From Purshia tridentata (taxonomy: Eukaryota > Streptophyta > Magnoliopsida > Rosales > Rosaceae), in assembly GCA_003254885.1 (NCBI GenBank), contig QANT01002465.1:1-64000 (forward strand): DNA of 64,000 bases, written 5' to 3'. This document shows positions 12,801 through 27,064 of this stretch, piece by piece (position 1 is the first letter of the stretch; each line of letters starts with the position of its first letter). The position numbers and the translations under genes are program-made. Below the pieces are notes generated by a model that had not been told where the DNA came from, did not search any database, and was given only the letters and a program-made list of their open reading frames with translations.

Positions 12801-13203
12801 TAGGTTGAGAAATGCTGAAATGGATTATTATTTGTATCAGCAACAAATGTCAACTCTTACATCAATATGGTTTGTGACACACTGAGGAATTCGATTCCCA
12901 AGGCTGTTGTTCACTGTCAAGTTCGAGAGGCCAAGAGAGCTCTGCTCAACCATTTCTACGCTCAAATTGGGAGGCAAGAGGTGAGGTTTCCTCTTTTTCA
13001 AACCCAACTCTTTAATTTTGAAGAGAAATAGATGATGTAAAACCATGTGTTCCATTGCTTGGGGTGTGTGTGTGCAGAAGGAGAGGCTTAGTGCAATGTT
13101 GGATGAGGACCCAGCACTCATGGAAAAGCGAACAAACATTGCTAAGCGGCTTGAACTGTACAAGTCAGCCAGAGATGAGATTGATTCTGTGTCATGGAAA
13201 TGA
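8097..13203 (+). CDS. DRP1C: Dynamin-related GTPase DRP1C (phragmoplastin type)
   Basis: Sixteen coding exons: 8097-8228, 8319-8382, 8814-8921, 9186-9287, 9700-9750, 9864-9925, 10124-10214, 10349-10413, 10635-10829, 10934-11053, 11131-11201, 11519-11744, 12058-12108, 12348-12621, 12841-12980, 13078-13203. They encode 625 residues, the normal DRP1 size. The GTPase domain shows the P-loop GGQSSGKS (42-49), DLPG (about 143-146) and TKLD (212-215). The middle domain and the GTPase effector domain follow; there is no PH or proline-rich domain, which defines the DRP1 class. These proteins assemble on membranes at the cell plate and plasma membrane and act with clathrin in cytokinesis, endocytosis and polar growth. 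The short N-terminus ([13 protein letters not shown], without the insertion of DRP1E) fits DRP1C. The linker at about residues 500-530 is rich in Asn, Lys and Asp and is the least conserved part. Confidence 0.95.
9755..9806 (+). repeat. (TC)n microsatellite in DRP1C intron 5
   Basis: About 26 dinucleotide units directly follow the GT donor at 9751, then run into CCCTCCCTCCC. It creates false Ser-Leu and Arg-Glu reading frames on the two strands. Length is likely polymorphic. Confidence 0.95.
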
Positions 13204-14357
13204 AGGAACCCTATTACTCTGATGCTAGTAGAAGTGCATCTTTACCAATCAAACTCGAACATGAGAAGACAGATAACACCATTACCACAATTGAACCTGC
13301 CTATTCTTGTTTCTACTTCAAATTAATAAGGAAAACCCACAGCCACGGCCACAGACCACAGGTGCTGCAAGAGCTCAGATTTGAAATTGCACATGATTCT
13401 TTTTTTTTTCCACCGGCTTTTTGCCCTTTTGAACATAACTTCAACTCAGATTGTACATTGACAATTTCATTTTAGATAGTTTTGGTTCCTACCAAATAGT
13501 CATGTCTCATGACTCATGCACAATAGCATGGTCATGTGACTCATCATATCCCAGCAAATGAGCATCAATTACCAAACCTTCCCAAACCCAAAAATAATAA
13601 TAATAATAAAAAAGAAAAATTGCAAGATCAGATGGTTTTGGGCTGCAGTGGGCATCACACGGATCACTGATGAGGACTAAACTCCAGTGGCCAGTACGTT
13701 TCTCAAATATAAAAAAGTGATACAGTTTGGGGTGGACTGAAAAATCAATAAACGCCAAATGGTAGAATCAGTTGTGAACAAATAACACACTACTACATAA
13801 AGTTGATATACAAAACTTTGGAATTTATACTGGAGATCGATTACCATTTGAGACCGATTAAACAATCAGTCGATCATATAAAAGATAGTGTGTGAAAATG
13901 TAAACATGCATACACATTCATATCCCATGCTCGCAATTGGAATGTAAAATCCCAAATAAACCATTCAAGAAGATGTGATCTTTACACATTCTGCTACAGA
14001 TCTAACCAAATACACATACATCAAAGCACCCATTTTCATATTCTTTACACATTCTGCTACAAATCTAAGCAAAAACACATACTCAAAGCACCCATCTTGA
14101 TATAAAATTACAATCCCACATTAGGTGTTTCAATTATAGCACAATATATAAGATCCTAAGTCTATCCACCCACTGCCATCTAATTTAACATGGTATCAGT
14201 CTCAGAATGGTTAATCCACGTGTCAATATCTGGCCATTCGGCCACATGCCCTCCACATCGTCTGATACAATTGATCTGTGTTTAACTCAGCTCAGTCACA
14301 CATAAGGAGCGTCTAAAATCCCAAGACAAAATTGATCAAGTAACAAAAATAATCTTA
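13204..14357. other. Convergent 3' flanks of DRP1C and FKF1
   Basis: No gene. It holds a short (TAA)n run near 13593-13610 and a tandem duplication at 13980-14093. The ends of both 3' UTRs must lie here. Confidence 0.6.
13980..14093. repeat. 62-bp tandem duplication
   Basis: CTTTACACATTCTGCTACA begins at 13980 and again at 14042, each followed by a similar tail ending CAAAGCACCCA. The two units are about 90 percent identical by eye. Confidence 0.85.
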
Positions 14358-17309
<2,952 letters not shown>

Positions 17310-17314
17310 CTAAT

Positions 17315-17322
17315 AAATATCT
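17315..17322 (+). promoter_or_regulatory. Evening element core AAATATCT (copy 1)
   Basis: AAATATCT on the plus strand, next to the putative FKF1 TATA box. The evening element is bound by CCA1/LHY and RVE8-type MYB factors and gives evening-phased expression. Confidence 0.6.
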
Positions 17323-17333
17323 CATTTTACTTT

Positions 17334-17341
17334 CATTTATA
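17334..17341 (-). promoter_or_regulatory. TATA box of FKF1 (putative)
   Basis: The minus strand reads TATAAATG, 88 bases upstream of the FKF1 start codon, so transcription would start near 17305 with a leader of about 60 bases. Inferred from position only. Confidence 0.5.
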
Positions 17342-17410
17342 GCTTCAAGTCTTAGAATTTGTCTAACGAAAATGCTCGGTTTGCACATCTTATTTGCGAA
17401 AATACCACCA

Positions 17411-17418
17411 AGATATTT
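17411..17418 (-). promoter_or_regulatory. Evening element core (copy 2)
   Basis: AGATATTT on the plus strand is AAATATCT on the coding (minus) strand, about 70 bases upstream of the TATA box. Confidence 0.6.
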
Positions 17419-17541
17419 ACGAGCAATCTCAGCACCTCCGCAAGGATTAAGGCAAGCACATCGGGGAGTGGCAGCTGCGTAGTTTAAGAAAGACTTGAGG
17501 GTGGAAGTAATACCAAGAGTCCACGTAGGTGGTAGGGGCAA

Positions 17542-17547
17542 CACGTG
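17542..17547. promoter_or_regulatory. G-box CACGTG in FKF1 promoter
   Basis: A perfect palindromic CACGTG within AACACGTGTT, 21 bases from the third evening element. G-boxes bind bHLH (PIF) and bZIP (HY5) factors and often accompany evening elements in clock- and light-controlled promoters. Confidence 0.6.
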
Positions 17548-17567
17548 TTTAGCGGATATTTCCTGGG

Positions 17568-17576
17568 AAAATATCT
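17568..17576 (+). promoter_or_regulatory. Full evening element AAAATATCT (copy 3)
   Basis: A perfect 9-base evening element, about 320 bases upstream of the FKF1 ATG. Confidence 0.65.
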
Positions 17577-17626
17577 AGTTCTAACTTGCCACCGCATAGC
17601 TTCCACGTCATTGGGTTTGTTTTGGA

Positions 17627-17635
17627 AGATATTTT
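17627..17635 (-). promoter_or_regulatory. Full evening element (copy 4)
   Basis: AGATATTTT on the plus strand is a perfect AAAATATCT on the FKF1 coding strand. Confidence 0.65.
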
Positions 17636-18224
17636 CGTTGCCTTTGGATCTGGGCTTGGATTTGGCGGTGCCGAGATCACCAAATTAGGATAGAGATTGG
17701 TGTGCAACAGTGCAATAATTTTTACACAAATTAGGTAATAAACGGTCACTATTGATTTTGTGTTACATAAAAAGGAAAGAAATAAATATTAAACATGAAG
17801 ATATGGTTTCATAAATATTTAGATATGTTATTTACAAGGGAAAAAAATTAAATTTTTTTTTATTACGGGAGAGTTCGAATCGTATATGAAGAATTTTTAT
17901 TCTCAATCAATTAAACCAACTCTAATTTACAAAACAAAATATTTTTACTTCATTTTATAATTTATGCAAATAAACTTGTGCAGAAATTAGTGATCAAAGA
18001 CTCAAAAGCCAAATATTATATCCCTCAATGTTTTTCCCCTATTTATAAGAAACACCTGTTAGAAAATCAAGGTTTAAGGATACAGTAAGGTTAAGATTGT
18101 AATTTAATGAGCAATGACAAAGTGTGAACTTTGAAGCCCAAGATCAAGTGGGCACCATTTGTATGTATATCAAATAATAGAGAGAGTGTTCGTATATGTG
18201 CCAATGTTATGTGTGCATATATAT

Positions 18225-18225
18225 C

Positions 18226-18253
<28 letters not shown>
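18225..18253 (+). repeat. (GA)n microsatellite
   Basis: About 14 GA units, downstream of the small minus-strand gene ending at 18434. Confidence 0.93.
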
Positions 18254-18256
<3 letters not shown>

Positions 18257-18433
18257 CTGCATATTTGTTGAATTTTACATACAAATGACAATGTGGCCAA
18301 TACTTTGTCAATGGACAAATCATTATTTTTCCATGCCAAAAATCTGAAGGGTTGGTCAACCAATGAGTTTCTGCAACTCTTGCATCTTTCAAATTAGTAA
18401 ATCAAATGGGGATGATTAGAAGTAAAATTTTTA

Positions 18434-19173
18434 TCACTCTATATATACTCTTAAGTTGGGTGGCAGACTGCTCTTAAAGGTTTCCCATGTTAGGCCTTTC
18501 TGCAGGTACTCTATATTAGAAGGGTCAAAGGGTCCTTTAACCCTGTCTATATACTTTATCACTGCTCTTGCAGGAAGAATGCTTTTTGATGGGTCTGGTG
18601 AAGTCCTGTAGCTCAAACATGAAGAGAATCCCTGAAATATAAATACAGTGAACTCAATTTTCAGCAAAATGTCACAACTATTCAGATAAAAACTATAAAA
18701 TAATAGGCAAATATCACTGATCAGCCAATAACTATATATAAGTTTTCCCAATCTCCACTTTTGAGCACCACTACCAAATTCAGTAATTCACCACCCAACT
18801 AAAATAAAAAGAAATTTAATAAATAAGCACACACCTTGAAGATAAGCACTTCTACTTGTTGGTCATCCACCATAGCATGCACAATAAGTGCTTCTCCTCT
18901 CACACTTTGACTATACAACTCCAACATTGCTATCTCCTTGTTGTGATCATACCCCTCATCCTCATCCTCATCATCATATCTGACTGATCTCCTCCTGACA
19001 TTGCAATGAAGGCTCAAGACTCTTCTTGGTTTGAAGGCATTCAAAGCTTTAAAGGCAGAGCGTGTTCTGGTTCTGCTACCACTTGAGCTGGCCTTTGGAG
19101 AACACTGTAATATGGGTGGGGAGGAGAGCATAGTAGTAGTACTCCATCTTCCCAATTGGAAGTGCTTCAACAT
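18434..19173 (-). CDS. Unknown small protein, probably plastid targeted
   Basis: Two exons, 19173-18835 and 18631-18434, joined in phase 0 across a 203-bp intron; 178 residues. Residues 1-60 are rich in Ser, Thr and Arg with almost no acidic residues, like a plastid transit peptide. An acidic stretch follows (DDEDEDEG, about 67-74), then a conserved-looking C-terminal part with the phrases VRGEALIVHAMVDDQQVEV, KGPFDPSNIEYLQKGLTWE and SLPPNLRVYIE. I recognise the general look of a conserved plant-specific protein of unknown function but cannot name the domain. The splice sites are canonical and the two parts read as one domain, so I take this as a real gene. Its start faces the response regulator promoter across 1.45 kb. 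Confidence 0.72.
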
Positions 19174-20339
19174 ACTAATGGGTTTGGAAGTGAGTACTCA
19201 CAAAAGGGTCTCAGAAACTTGAAGATGCTGAATTTTGATGCTTTCAGATAAGGTGTCAGTCACACGGGTGGGTGCAATTTATTATCAGTCTATCAGACTC
19301 GCGTCTATATTATATGGGAGATTAAACTCTTGGGTCTTTGGTTTCTCTGTATATTTGTAAAATTGTACAATGGTATTGATTAAGTTATTGGGGTGTTAAT
19401 AGCAAGGCCCATTCAAAGCCCAATACTCTTAGACACCAAAACCCCAAATCACTGTGGGCCAAGCCATTGTCCAACTCACAGCCAATACCACAACCACTGT
19501 GGAGCCACCACCATTTATGTCGTTCCAATTGTGTACCTCCAAATCTGAGCACGATTAGATGATTTCTCTGGTATCACATTTAATGCTAGAGAACCATATA
19601 TTATTGTAAGTTTGTCCCATATTTGTGGTATGACGTAAAATGACTTTTTAGCCACTTTTAATCTAAAGAGAAAAATAAAAAGAAAAAAAAATTAAAGTGA
19701 CCAGAAAAACACATGATAGGTACCACAGATGTGTACAATAATATAATCCTATAAACATTACTTGGGTCACAAGTCCTACTACCTAGTTGTATTAGCCCTT
19801 TAGCTCTGATGTCACTTGTTGGACACCTCACATCTTTTGGCTTCGTATATTGTACTCAGCAATCTAGAAAAATCTTACCTATCAAACTTAACAATCACTT
19901 GCGTTGCGAGAAAACAAATTTTGAACAATCATTTGGTTAATGTGAAATAATTCTATTTTATTAGCATTTAGATTTAGTAATCAATAAATTTTAAAAAAAA
20001 TTCAATATGCAAAAAGAAATATATATACATTTTTTCTATCAAGAAATATATACACACGTAAAATACGTGTCTATAACAGAAAAAATAAATACATTACGCG
20101 TAGACCGGCTGTGACAGAGGTTTTACGGCCGCAAAGACGCATGCGAAGCTAGCACAGTGCGCTCTGGGCCCCACGGACGCACAAATACTTCATCTCTGAC
20201 TCTCATTAACTGCCTTGACTTCAATTATTTCTTCTTTTATTAAAAAAAATAAAAAATAATGAAACATGGGGAAAAATAAGAACATAATTGATGGTTCTCT
20301 TCTACCTTCCGGCATCTTCAGTTCATCACCTCCAATTTA

Positions 20340-20346
20340 TATATAA
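20340..20346 (+). promoter_or_regulatory. TATA box of the response regulator (putative)
   Basis: TATATAA, about 290 bases upstream of the ATG and followed about 10 bases later by a CTCTCTCGCTG pyrimidine tract typical of plant transcription starts. Confidence 0.5.
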
Positions 20347-20488
20347 GCCCTTCTCTCTCGCTGCTCGTTTCCAAATAATCAAATCAAATATTCATAATTC
20401 AAGCACCAATTGGCCCGGCAGGCCAAGAAAACCCCAATTGGTCCAATTCTCTCTTAGATCTTTCCGCAAAACCCTAATCCCCAATTCC

Positions 20489-20521
20489 ATGTTTTCCTCC
20501 TGCAGATCCCGCTCCAATTGA
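20489..20521 (+). promoter_or_regulatory. Short upstream reading frame in the response regulator leader
   Basis: ATG at 20489 opens a 10-codon frame ending TGA at 20519-20521, 107 bases before the main ATG. If the leader is unspliced, it would lower translation of the main frame. Conservation is unknown. Confidence 0.35.
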
Positions 20522-20628
20522 CCCCAAGGTTCACCCTTCTCAACCATTAGAAATTTCAAATTTTAGTCTATTAGGGTTTAATCGTTAGAGAGTGTGTTTT
20601 TTAGTGTTGTAGTGGCGGTGCGGCGGCT

Positions 20629-23600
20629 ATGGCTGCTTTGCAGAGAGTGATGCAGTCAAGCGTGAGCACTACTGCGAGTAGCTACGGCTCGTGCAAAGGT
20701 GGGGGTGCTTCGTGTTCTTCTGTTGCTAATGAAATGGCGGTCTCCGATCGGTTCCCGGTGGGGTTGAGGGTTCTGGTGGTCGACGACGACACCACGTGCT
20801 TGAGGATTCTTGAGCAGATGCTCCGCCGGTGTCTGTACCACGGTTTGTCATTGATCTTTTTCTGCTTTTTCGGGGATTGTCTATGCTTTAATTGCATGTT
20901 GGGCTCCCTTCCAAGCGTGATTATCTGCTTTAGTTGATTTGAGCTCGTTTATGAGTTTGACTGGGTCGTGGTGTTATTGATGCTTGCTGGTTGGTGTAGG
21001 GCTCTTAGGTTTATTTACTTGGTAGTTTGGTCCGCTTCTAATTATTTTTTCGTAAATATAGTTTGTGTGTTGTGAAGGAATTTGCATGGTGCTTTCGGTA
21101 TTTGATGATCCTAGTTTTATTTTTAGCTTTTTAAAATTTTGGGATTGAAGCACTCTTTTTCTTAGTTATACAGTAAAATAAGTCAAATTCGTCGTTCGGT
21201 TGTGCTTGTATGTCGGGTGTTTCTTTTGTGGTGAAATATTGTTTTTTGTTTGAATAAATGTATTTAAGCACAGTTGGTCTAAAACTCTAAATAGTGTATA
21301 GTTCGAAATTTTAGTATTGGTTCAGTTACATGATTAATCTCATTAAAAAGACATATATATATACACACACATATATTATCCTGGCTATATTTTTTATTTG
21401 GAAATTTTTAAGCAGCTGAATATATTAGCTGTTGTAGTGTGTTTCAAGTATGAAATTATAAGTTTGAGAATTAAGATGAGGTATGCAGTAGGTGTTTTGA
21501 TAGCCAGCATCCATTCCTTTATTTGTTACTTGAATTATGACCTTTCCGATGAGTCAGGTTGACCTGTCTTATTTGTTTACATGGTTCTATTTATCCATTA
21601 TCATTATCATTTCAAAGCTTCTGTGCTTAATTTATTATATTGGGAATGCATGGGAACCCTTTCTGTTTGAGCAAATTTTTTGAAAGCATTCTTCACTCTG
21701 TATCTGACAAGAAAACAATGTGGATACAACAGATTTATATAATGTAGGAGCAGAGCTAAGTTCTGTAACTTTTTTTATTTTCTTTGTCCTTCTGTTTTTG
21801 GTTGCAGTTACCACTTGCTCCCAGGCAACTGTTGCTTTGAACCTTCTACGGGAGAGGAAAGGCTGTTTTGATGTGGTACTGAGTGATGTTCATATGCCTG
21901 ACATGGATGGATTTAAACTACTGGAACATGTTGGGCTGGAAATGGACCTTCCTGTTATCAGTGAGTATATATATTTCTAATGCTTGAAGGGTCTTCAAAT
22001 TATGCTTATGTGTATTAACATGATAGCATATTGTTCAGTGATGTCTTCTGATGGGAGAACAAGTGCTGTTATGAAAGGAGTTAGCCATGGGGCCTGCGAT
22101 TATATGATCAAGCCTATACGTGAGGCAGAACTCAAGAACATTTGGCAGCATGTTGTTAGAAAAAAATGGAATGAAAGCAAAGAACTTGAACATTCAGGGA
22201 GCTTGGAAGATAATGATCGACATAAACGAGGAAATAATGATGTTGAATACACTTCTTCTGTTAATGAAGGAACAGAAGGAATATTGAAAGGTCAGAAGAA
22301 GAGGAGCAGTGCTAAAGAAGATGATGATGGTGATATGGAAAATGATGATCTTTCTACGTCAAAGAAACCTCGTGTAGTATGGTCAGTTGAACTCCATCAG
22401 CAATTTGTCAGTGCTGTGAACCAACTTGGGCTTGATAGTATGTTCTTTAACTTTTTTCCTTGTATTTTGATTAATTACATGTATGAGGTAGCTATAAATG
22501 TTTGTTCTTTCCACACTATGATTTTCAGTGTAAATGTTTTTCTCATATAAAACATCTTATGTGTGGACCGGTTGCGAGTTCATTGGTTGGTTTAGCTTTG
22601 AAAATAAATAAGTTCTCCAACTTAATATCCTTAATGTTGAAGAACTGAGGAGTATGGGAAGTGGGGCTATCCAGGGCAGAGAACGTTATTTTTCTATCTC
22701 CATGGTCAAATGACTTGCAAAATACAAGTTACATATAATGAGAACTTTCTCTTTTTCTTTTTCTTTTTCCTTTTTATTTTATTTTATTTTCTTTTCTTTT
22801 TCTGTCAAGATGGGAATTTATGTCAAAGAATGTAGGCTTATAGTATTATCTTAGAGATAATAATGTGAATGCTTAATACTTCTTCCATTGATCAGAACTT
22901 TTTCTTCCATTTCAGAGGCGGTACCAAAGAGAATTCTTGAATTGATGAATGTACCTGGCTTAACTAGAGAAAACGTTGCAAGCCATCTGCAGGTCTGGTT
23001 CTTCCCTCCATACTAATCTCACGTGCTTTGCTTGCTTTGGTATTTGTGTTGTTATTGTTTGTCATTGCCATCAACAAGCAAAACACAGATAAATAGAAGC
23101 ATTTAGGCATATGAGGCAAAAAATAACAAAATCATCAGTTCATCTACTTTAGGAATCTAACGTGAATTTCAAGAACAACCATGCTAGTCATTTAATTTTC
23201 CTCCACATGTGCAGCCAATCTAATATTACCATAATTATTTCCTTTTATAGAGGCCAAAGGACTGTGTTCCAGAATCATAATATAAATCTGTGTTTCCAAT
23301 ACTCTGAATATCAGTATTCATGCAAGCAAGAATCCGACTCTAAGATCTGTACTCAGATTTGAGACTGTTCTATTCTAGTTTTTCTTTTTTCAGATCCATT
23401 GTGGCATGAGCTTTTTTATTTTATTTTTTATGTTTCTTTATCTTGCATTTACTTTTGAGCTGGTCTTTTTGTGTGCATACATTTTACTTGAGTGCTTTAT
23501 TGCTTTTTCTTAGCAAAATTATTTACTTTAAGAATTAAGTGAATGTGCAGAAATTTAGGTTATATTTGAAGAGATTAAGTGGAGTTGCTCAACAACAAAA

Positions 23601-24720
23601 TGGGATTTCAAATGCTTTTTGCGGGGCTGTAGAATCTAACGTGAAATTGGGTTCACTTGGTAGATTTGACATTCAAACTTTGGCTGCCTCTGGCCAAATT
23701 CCTCCACAAACACTAGCGGTTCTGCAGGCTGAGCTCTTAGGTCAACCTGCAGGGAACCTTGTGCCAGCAATGGATCAGCCTCCTCTTCTACATCCCTCGC
23801 TGCCGGGACCCAAGTGTGCCCCTGTTGAACATGGTGCGGTATTTGTGCAGCCTTTGATGAAATGCCAATCCAACGTTTCCAAACATTATCCACAATCCAC
23901 CATATCTGCCGACGATGTATCTTCAGGATTTGGACCATGGAGGTCCAGTAGTCTTGGTACAGTGGCACCCAGCAACAATCTTGGAGGGTTGAGTACCCAG
24001 AATAGTAACATGTTGATGGATATATTGCAGCAGGAACAACGACAACAGCAGAGAACGCAGCAACAGTCTTTGCTGACTGAACCTGGCCGTTCAATTAATG
24101 TACAGCCATCTTGTCTTGTGGTCCCCTCGCAGTCGTCAGCTAGTTTCCAGGCTGGAAATAGTCCTGCTTCTGTCAATCAGAGCTGTAGCTTTAGCAGGTC
24201 TCCTGTTATTGATTACAGTCTCCTCTCGGCTCAATCTAATAATTCCTCATTGAATATTGGACATACATCAAATGGAAATCTTAAAACTACCAGCATTCTT
24301 GGTGGGTACTCATCCCCTGTTTCCATTTCTACTCCATCTTGCTCAGTAAATGCTGACAATAGCACCAGTCGCCAAAACTCAACTGTGACATATAGTGATG
24401 CCAGGCAATTGCCTGGGGTTTTGCATAATGTGCTAAACATCCAGGGTTTATATGGTGCTAAATCAGGGGAAATGCTTGATCAAGGACCCCTTAGGAATTT
24501 TGGATTTGTTGGTAAAAAGACTTGCATTCCAAGTAGATTTGCAGTGGATGAATTTGAATCGCAAGTATGCAACTTGAACCATGGAAAGATCCATGTGGAG
24601 AACAGTGGTAACCCAGTCAAGCAGGAGCCAAATATGGGTTTTGGGGATCATGCAAAAGTAGACATATCAATATTACAACAATTTTCTTCAAGTGATCTCA
24701 TGAGCGTTTTCACTGAATAG
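20629..24720 (+). CDS. Type-B response regulator, ARR11-type (cytokinin signalling)
   Basis: Five coding exons: 20629-20842, 21808-21960, 22039-22437, 22916-22992, 23551-24720; 670 residues. The receiver domain (about 45-160) has the acidic cluster DDD (52-54), phosphoacceptor Asp98 in [11 protein letters not shown] and Lys147 in KPI. The GARP/Myb-like DNA-binding domain (about 232-291) contains [15 protein letters not shown] and ends [13 protein letters not shown]. The long C-terminus has a Gln-rich stretch ([14 protein letters not shown]) and is a probable activation region. Type-B regulators accept phosphate from histidine phosphotransfer proteins in the nucleus and switch on cytokinin-response genes. 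The receiver wording ([20 protein letters not shown]) resembles ARR11 more than ARR1 or ARR12 as I recall them. Only five codons precede an optional Met in the variable N-terminus, so the start is the first in-frame ATG. A possible 3' UTR intron begins immediately after the stop codon. Confidence 0.93.
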
Positions 24721-25659
24721 GTAAATTCTATCTTCGTATTATTCCATTGACTTTCTGCGCTGTATTTACGTATCTTTAATTTATGGTGCTTTTGGCTAGT
24801 AAAAGTACTTTTCTGGGCGATTCTATTCTCTGAACACACATGGACTGAAATTTGTCAAGGAGATTTGTGCTTTTGCTTGTAAATATTGTTATTTTAACAC
24901 CAATTTTTATAGATTTGTCGGTTCAATATATAATTCTCATTTCCATTTGCAACAGGCTTTTGTTTTGGGGTTAGCTCAAGTCACTTGATTTCCATGGCGC
25001 GTACAGATTTATTTCACATTACCAAATGCTCAGTAGAGATGGCAGTTGAAGTCTTTGTATCATATCTATGACAGATCTAATTTCAGTGTCCGCATCATAC
25101 TCAGATGTAGAGCGGCCTCTCTCGTGCCTGAGACTCAAAAGCTGAGGATAAACCTCATTTGTGGGCGGGTTCGGGTCGGGTTGGGGTTCAGGTTCAGGTT
25201 CACTTTCATTTCGGGTAGTATTATTATTGGGTCCTTGGGAAAAATAAATTGTGTCAGACTCCAACCGCTTGAATTGTTTGTCCAAATGATGGCATCTTGC
25301 CAACATAAGTGTGTAGTTATTTGGATTTAGTGATGTTGGATATGGCTCATTATTTCTATCACTTTAAATCATGAAGTTGTAATATATTATTGATCTTTAA
25401 ATTGCCCAATATAATACAACCACCACCTATATAGAAGAGTTTGTTGCGCAATATTTATCGAGTAGTTACTGGGTGTTGTCTTGTTTATTTAATGGCTTAG
25501 ATCATGCCACATCACATGTGCTTAATAAATGGTTGTTTTGCTTGGACTCAATAAATGGTTGTTTTGCTTAGACCAAGAGTCCAAGACACAGTAAAAAAGA
25601 CCTTAACGTCTTCCTCTGTTTATGACCTATGGAAAAAGAAGTGTCCTCCTTCTCCCACT

Positions 25660-26285
25660 TTTTTCACAGAGCACAGCCACAACCACATTAGCTCTTCAAA
25701 AGTGGTGGATTTCGAAGCCACACGCTGCCATTCGCCAACCCCGATCTCCTAGCACCTACCTCCGTGCATCACTGCTAGTTCCATTACTATGGAAGATGCC
25801 GATCTACAAGTTCCCAGCGTCGCCATCGTCACTCAACTCCGGGAAGACTCCACCGCATTGCTGAAAATGATTCAGAAAACAATAAAAGAATATTGATAAC
25901 TGAATGCTCCATAACACAGAAAATTTTTATTTACTCCGATAATATTTTTTTCTTTCCTTTGTTTTTTGTCTTGATATTTTCTTTTTAAGGTTTGACAATT
26001 ATGAATAAGCTTTAAAAGAGTTGCATGATAATTTTTTTGTTACTAGTTATTAATCAGTGGTCTTGGTTTAGTTTTTTGAGTCACTTTTGCATCTGTTTGT
26101 TTCTTGAGAAAATGGAGGTAAAAAAAATAAAAAATGATTCCAGTATGGTTGGGGAAATTGGAGTTTGGCGGTGACGCCTGTGGGTGTTCGATAATCGGAA
26201 ATTGGAGAACGGTGGCGTATGGCTTTAAAACCAACCATTTTGGAAGAGCTCATGTGGCTGTGGCAATGGCTGGCAGGGGACTTCT
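25660..26285. repeat. Diverged inverted repeat pair (about 105 bp each)
   Basis: The plus strand from about 25660 (CAGCCACAACCACATTAGCT) resembles the reverse complement of about 26180-26285 (CAGCCACATGAGCT...), roughly 70 percent by eye over 100 bases. They look like two old copies of the same element or gene fragment in opposite orientation. Confidence 0.55.
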
Positions 26286-26691
26286 CTTTCTGTGTAAAAA
26301 GTTAAGTTTCTTTTTAGCCAAAATAAATAAATAAATAAGTTTCTTGGAGAATAAAAAATTAAAATAAAAAATTTTTATTTTTAAATTGTCATATGATATA
26401 AATCAACAAATCACTATTTGAAAAGTGAATTTATTAAAATATATTGGAGATGCTCTTAATTACCTTAAATCATTAACTCACTATCAGTATCACGTCATCT
26501 TGTTTTTATTATTATTTTCTTTGCAAGCCACGACTTTGCATAATGCAGCATATCCCTAGTTATTATTTTAGGTAGCTAGCATGTGTGGGGGAGACGAGTG
26601 ATACATGTTTTGCGGTGTTAAATACCGGCACGACACACCTAAACATGTGGCTTGTTGCCTTCATGGTTGGTAATCTAAGTTCTATGTTGAG

Positions 26692-26700
26692 TTGCTTTAT
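26692..26700. repeat. Target site duplication, left copy (TTGCTTTAT)
   Basis: The same nine bases occur at 28202-28210, flanking the element between them. Confidence 0.7.
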
Positions 26701-26823
26701 ATGTAAATGTTTACTAACCCCCTAATTAGAGATAGATTCTCTTTTTACCTCTACCCAAAATCAAACACTCCCAAAACCCTCAATTTTACACTTAATATTT
26801 ATCAAAACCCCCTAGTCAAGCTA

Positions 26824-27064
26824 ACCCAACTGTATTTGACTCCTTTTTTTGTAATATTCCAAGTATACCCATTCCTATATCTAATACTAGTGAGATAAGC
26901 TTTTTCATCTCTCTCTCTCTCTCTTTCTCACGCACATTGGCANACCCAACTGTATTTGACTCTTTTTTTTGTAATATTCCAAGTATACCCATTCCTATAT
27001 CTAATACTAGTGAGATAAGCTTTTTCATCTCTCTCTCTCTCTCTCTCTCTCACGCACATTGGCA
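26824..27064. repeat. 120-bp tandem duplication with an N at the junction
   Basis: Units 26824-26942 and 26944-27064 are nearly identical, differing by C/T and the length of the CT run. The single N at 26943 marks uncertain assembly exactly at the junction. Confidence 0.9.

Larger units (their letters stand above)
19174..20628. other. Divergent promoter region
   Basis: Shared upstream region of the small minus-strand gene and the plus-strand response regulator. It holds an AT-rich core, a possible primer-site/LTR relic at 19801-19825, a GC-rich patch at 20100-20180 and the response regulator leader from about 20370. No gene. Confidence 0.6.
24721..26700. other. Response regulator 3' flank and spacer with degenerate repeats
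   Basis: From 24721 a likely 3' UTR intron (GT at 24721, AACAG ending 24955), then UTR. The rest is AT-rich with a 26-bp tandem duplication at 25524-25569 and two inverted, diverged copies of a GC-richer block (25660-25770 and 26180-26285). A 35-codon frame at 25789-25896 lies beside the first block; I do not recognise it. Confidence 0.55.

Noticed and set aside
14191-14206. TGGTATCAGTCTCAG, resembling a retroelement primer site, downstream of FKF1
   Set aside because: The match to the initiator tRNA breaks after ten bases and no LTR edge or gag sequence is next to it.
25019-25306. Minus-strand frame of 95 aa with an EPEPEPQPDPNP stretch
   Set aside because: It lies in the probable 3' UTR of the response regulator. 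The acidic repeat comes from a GGTTCAGGTTC-type simple sequence, and no domain or splice partner was seen.
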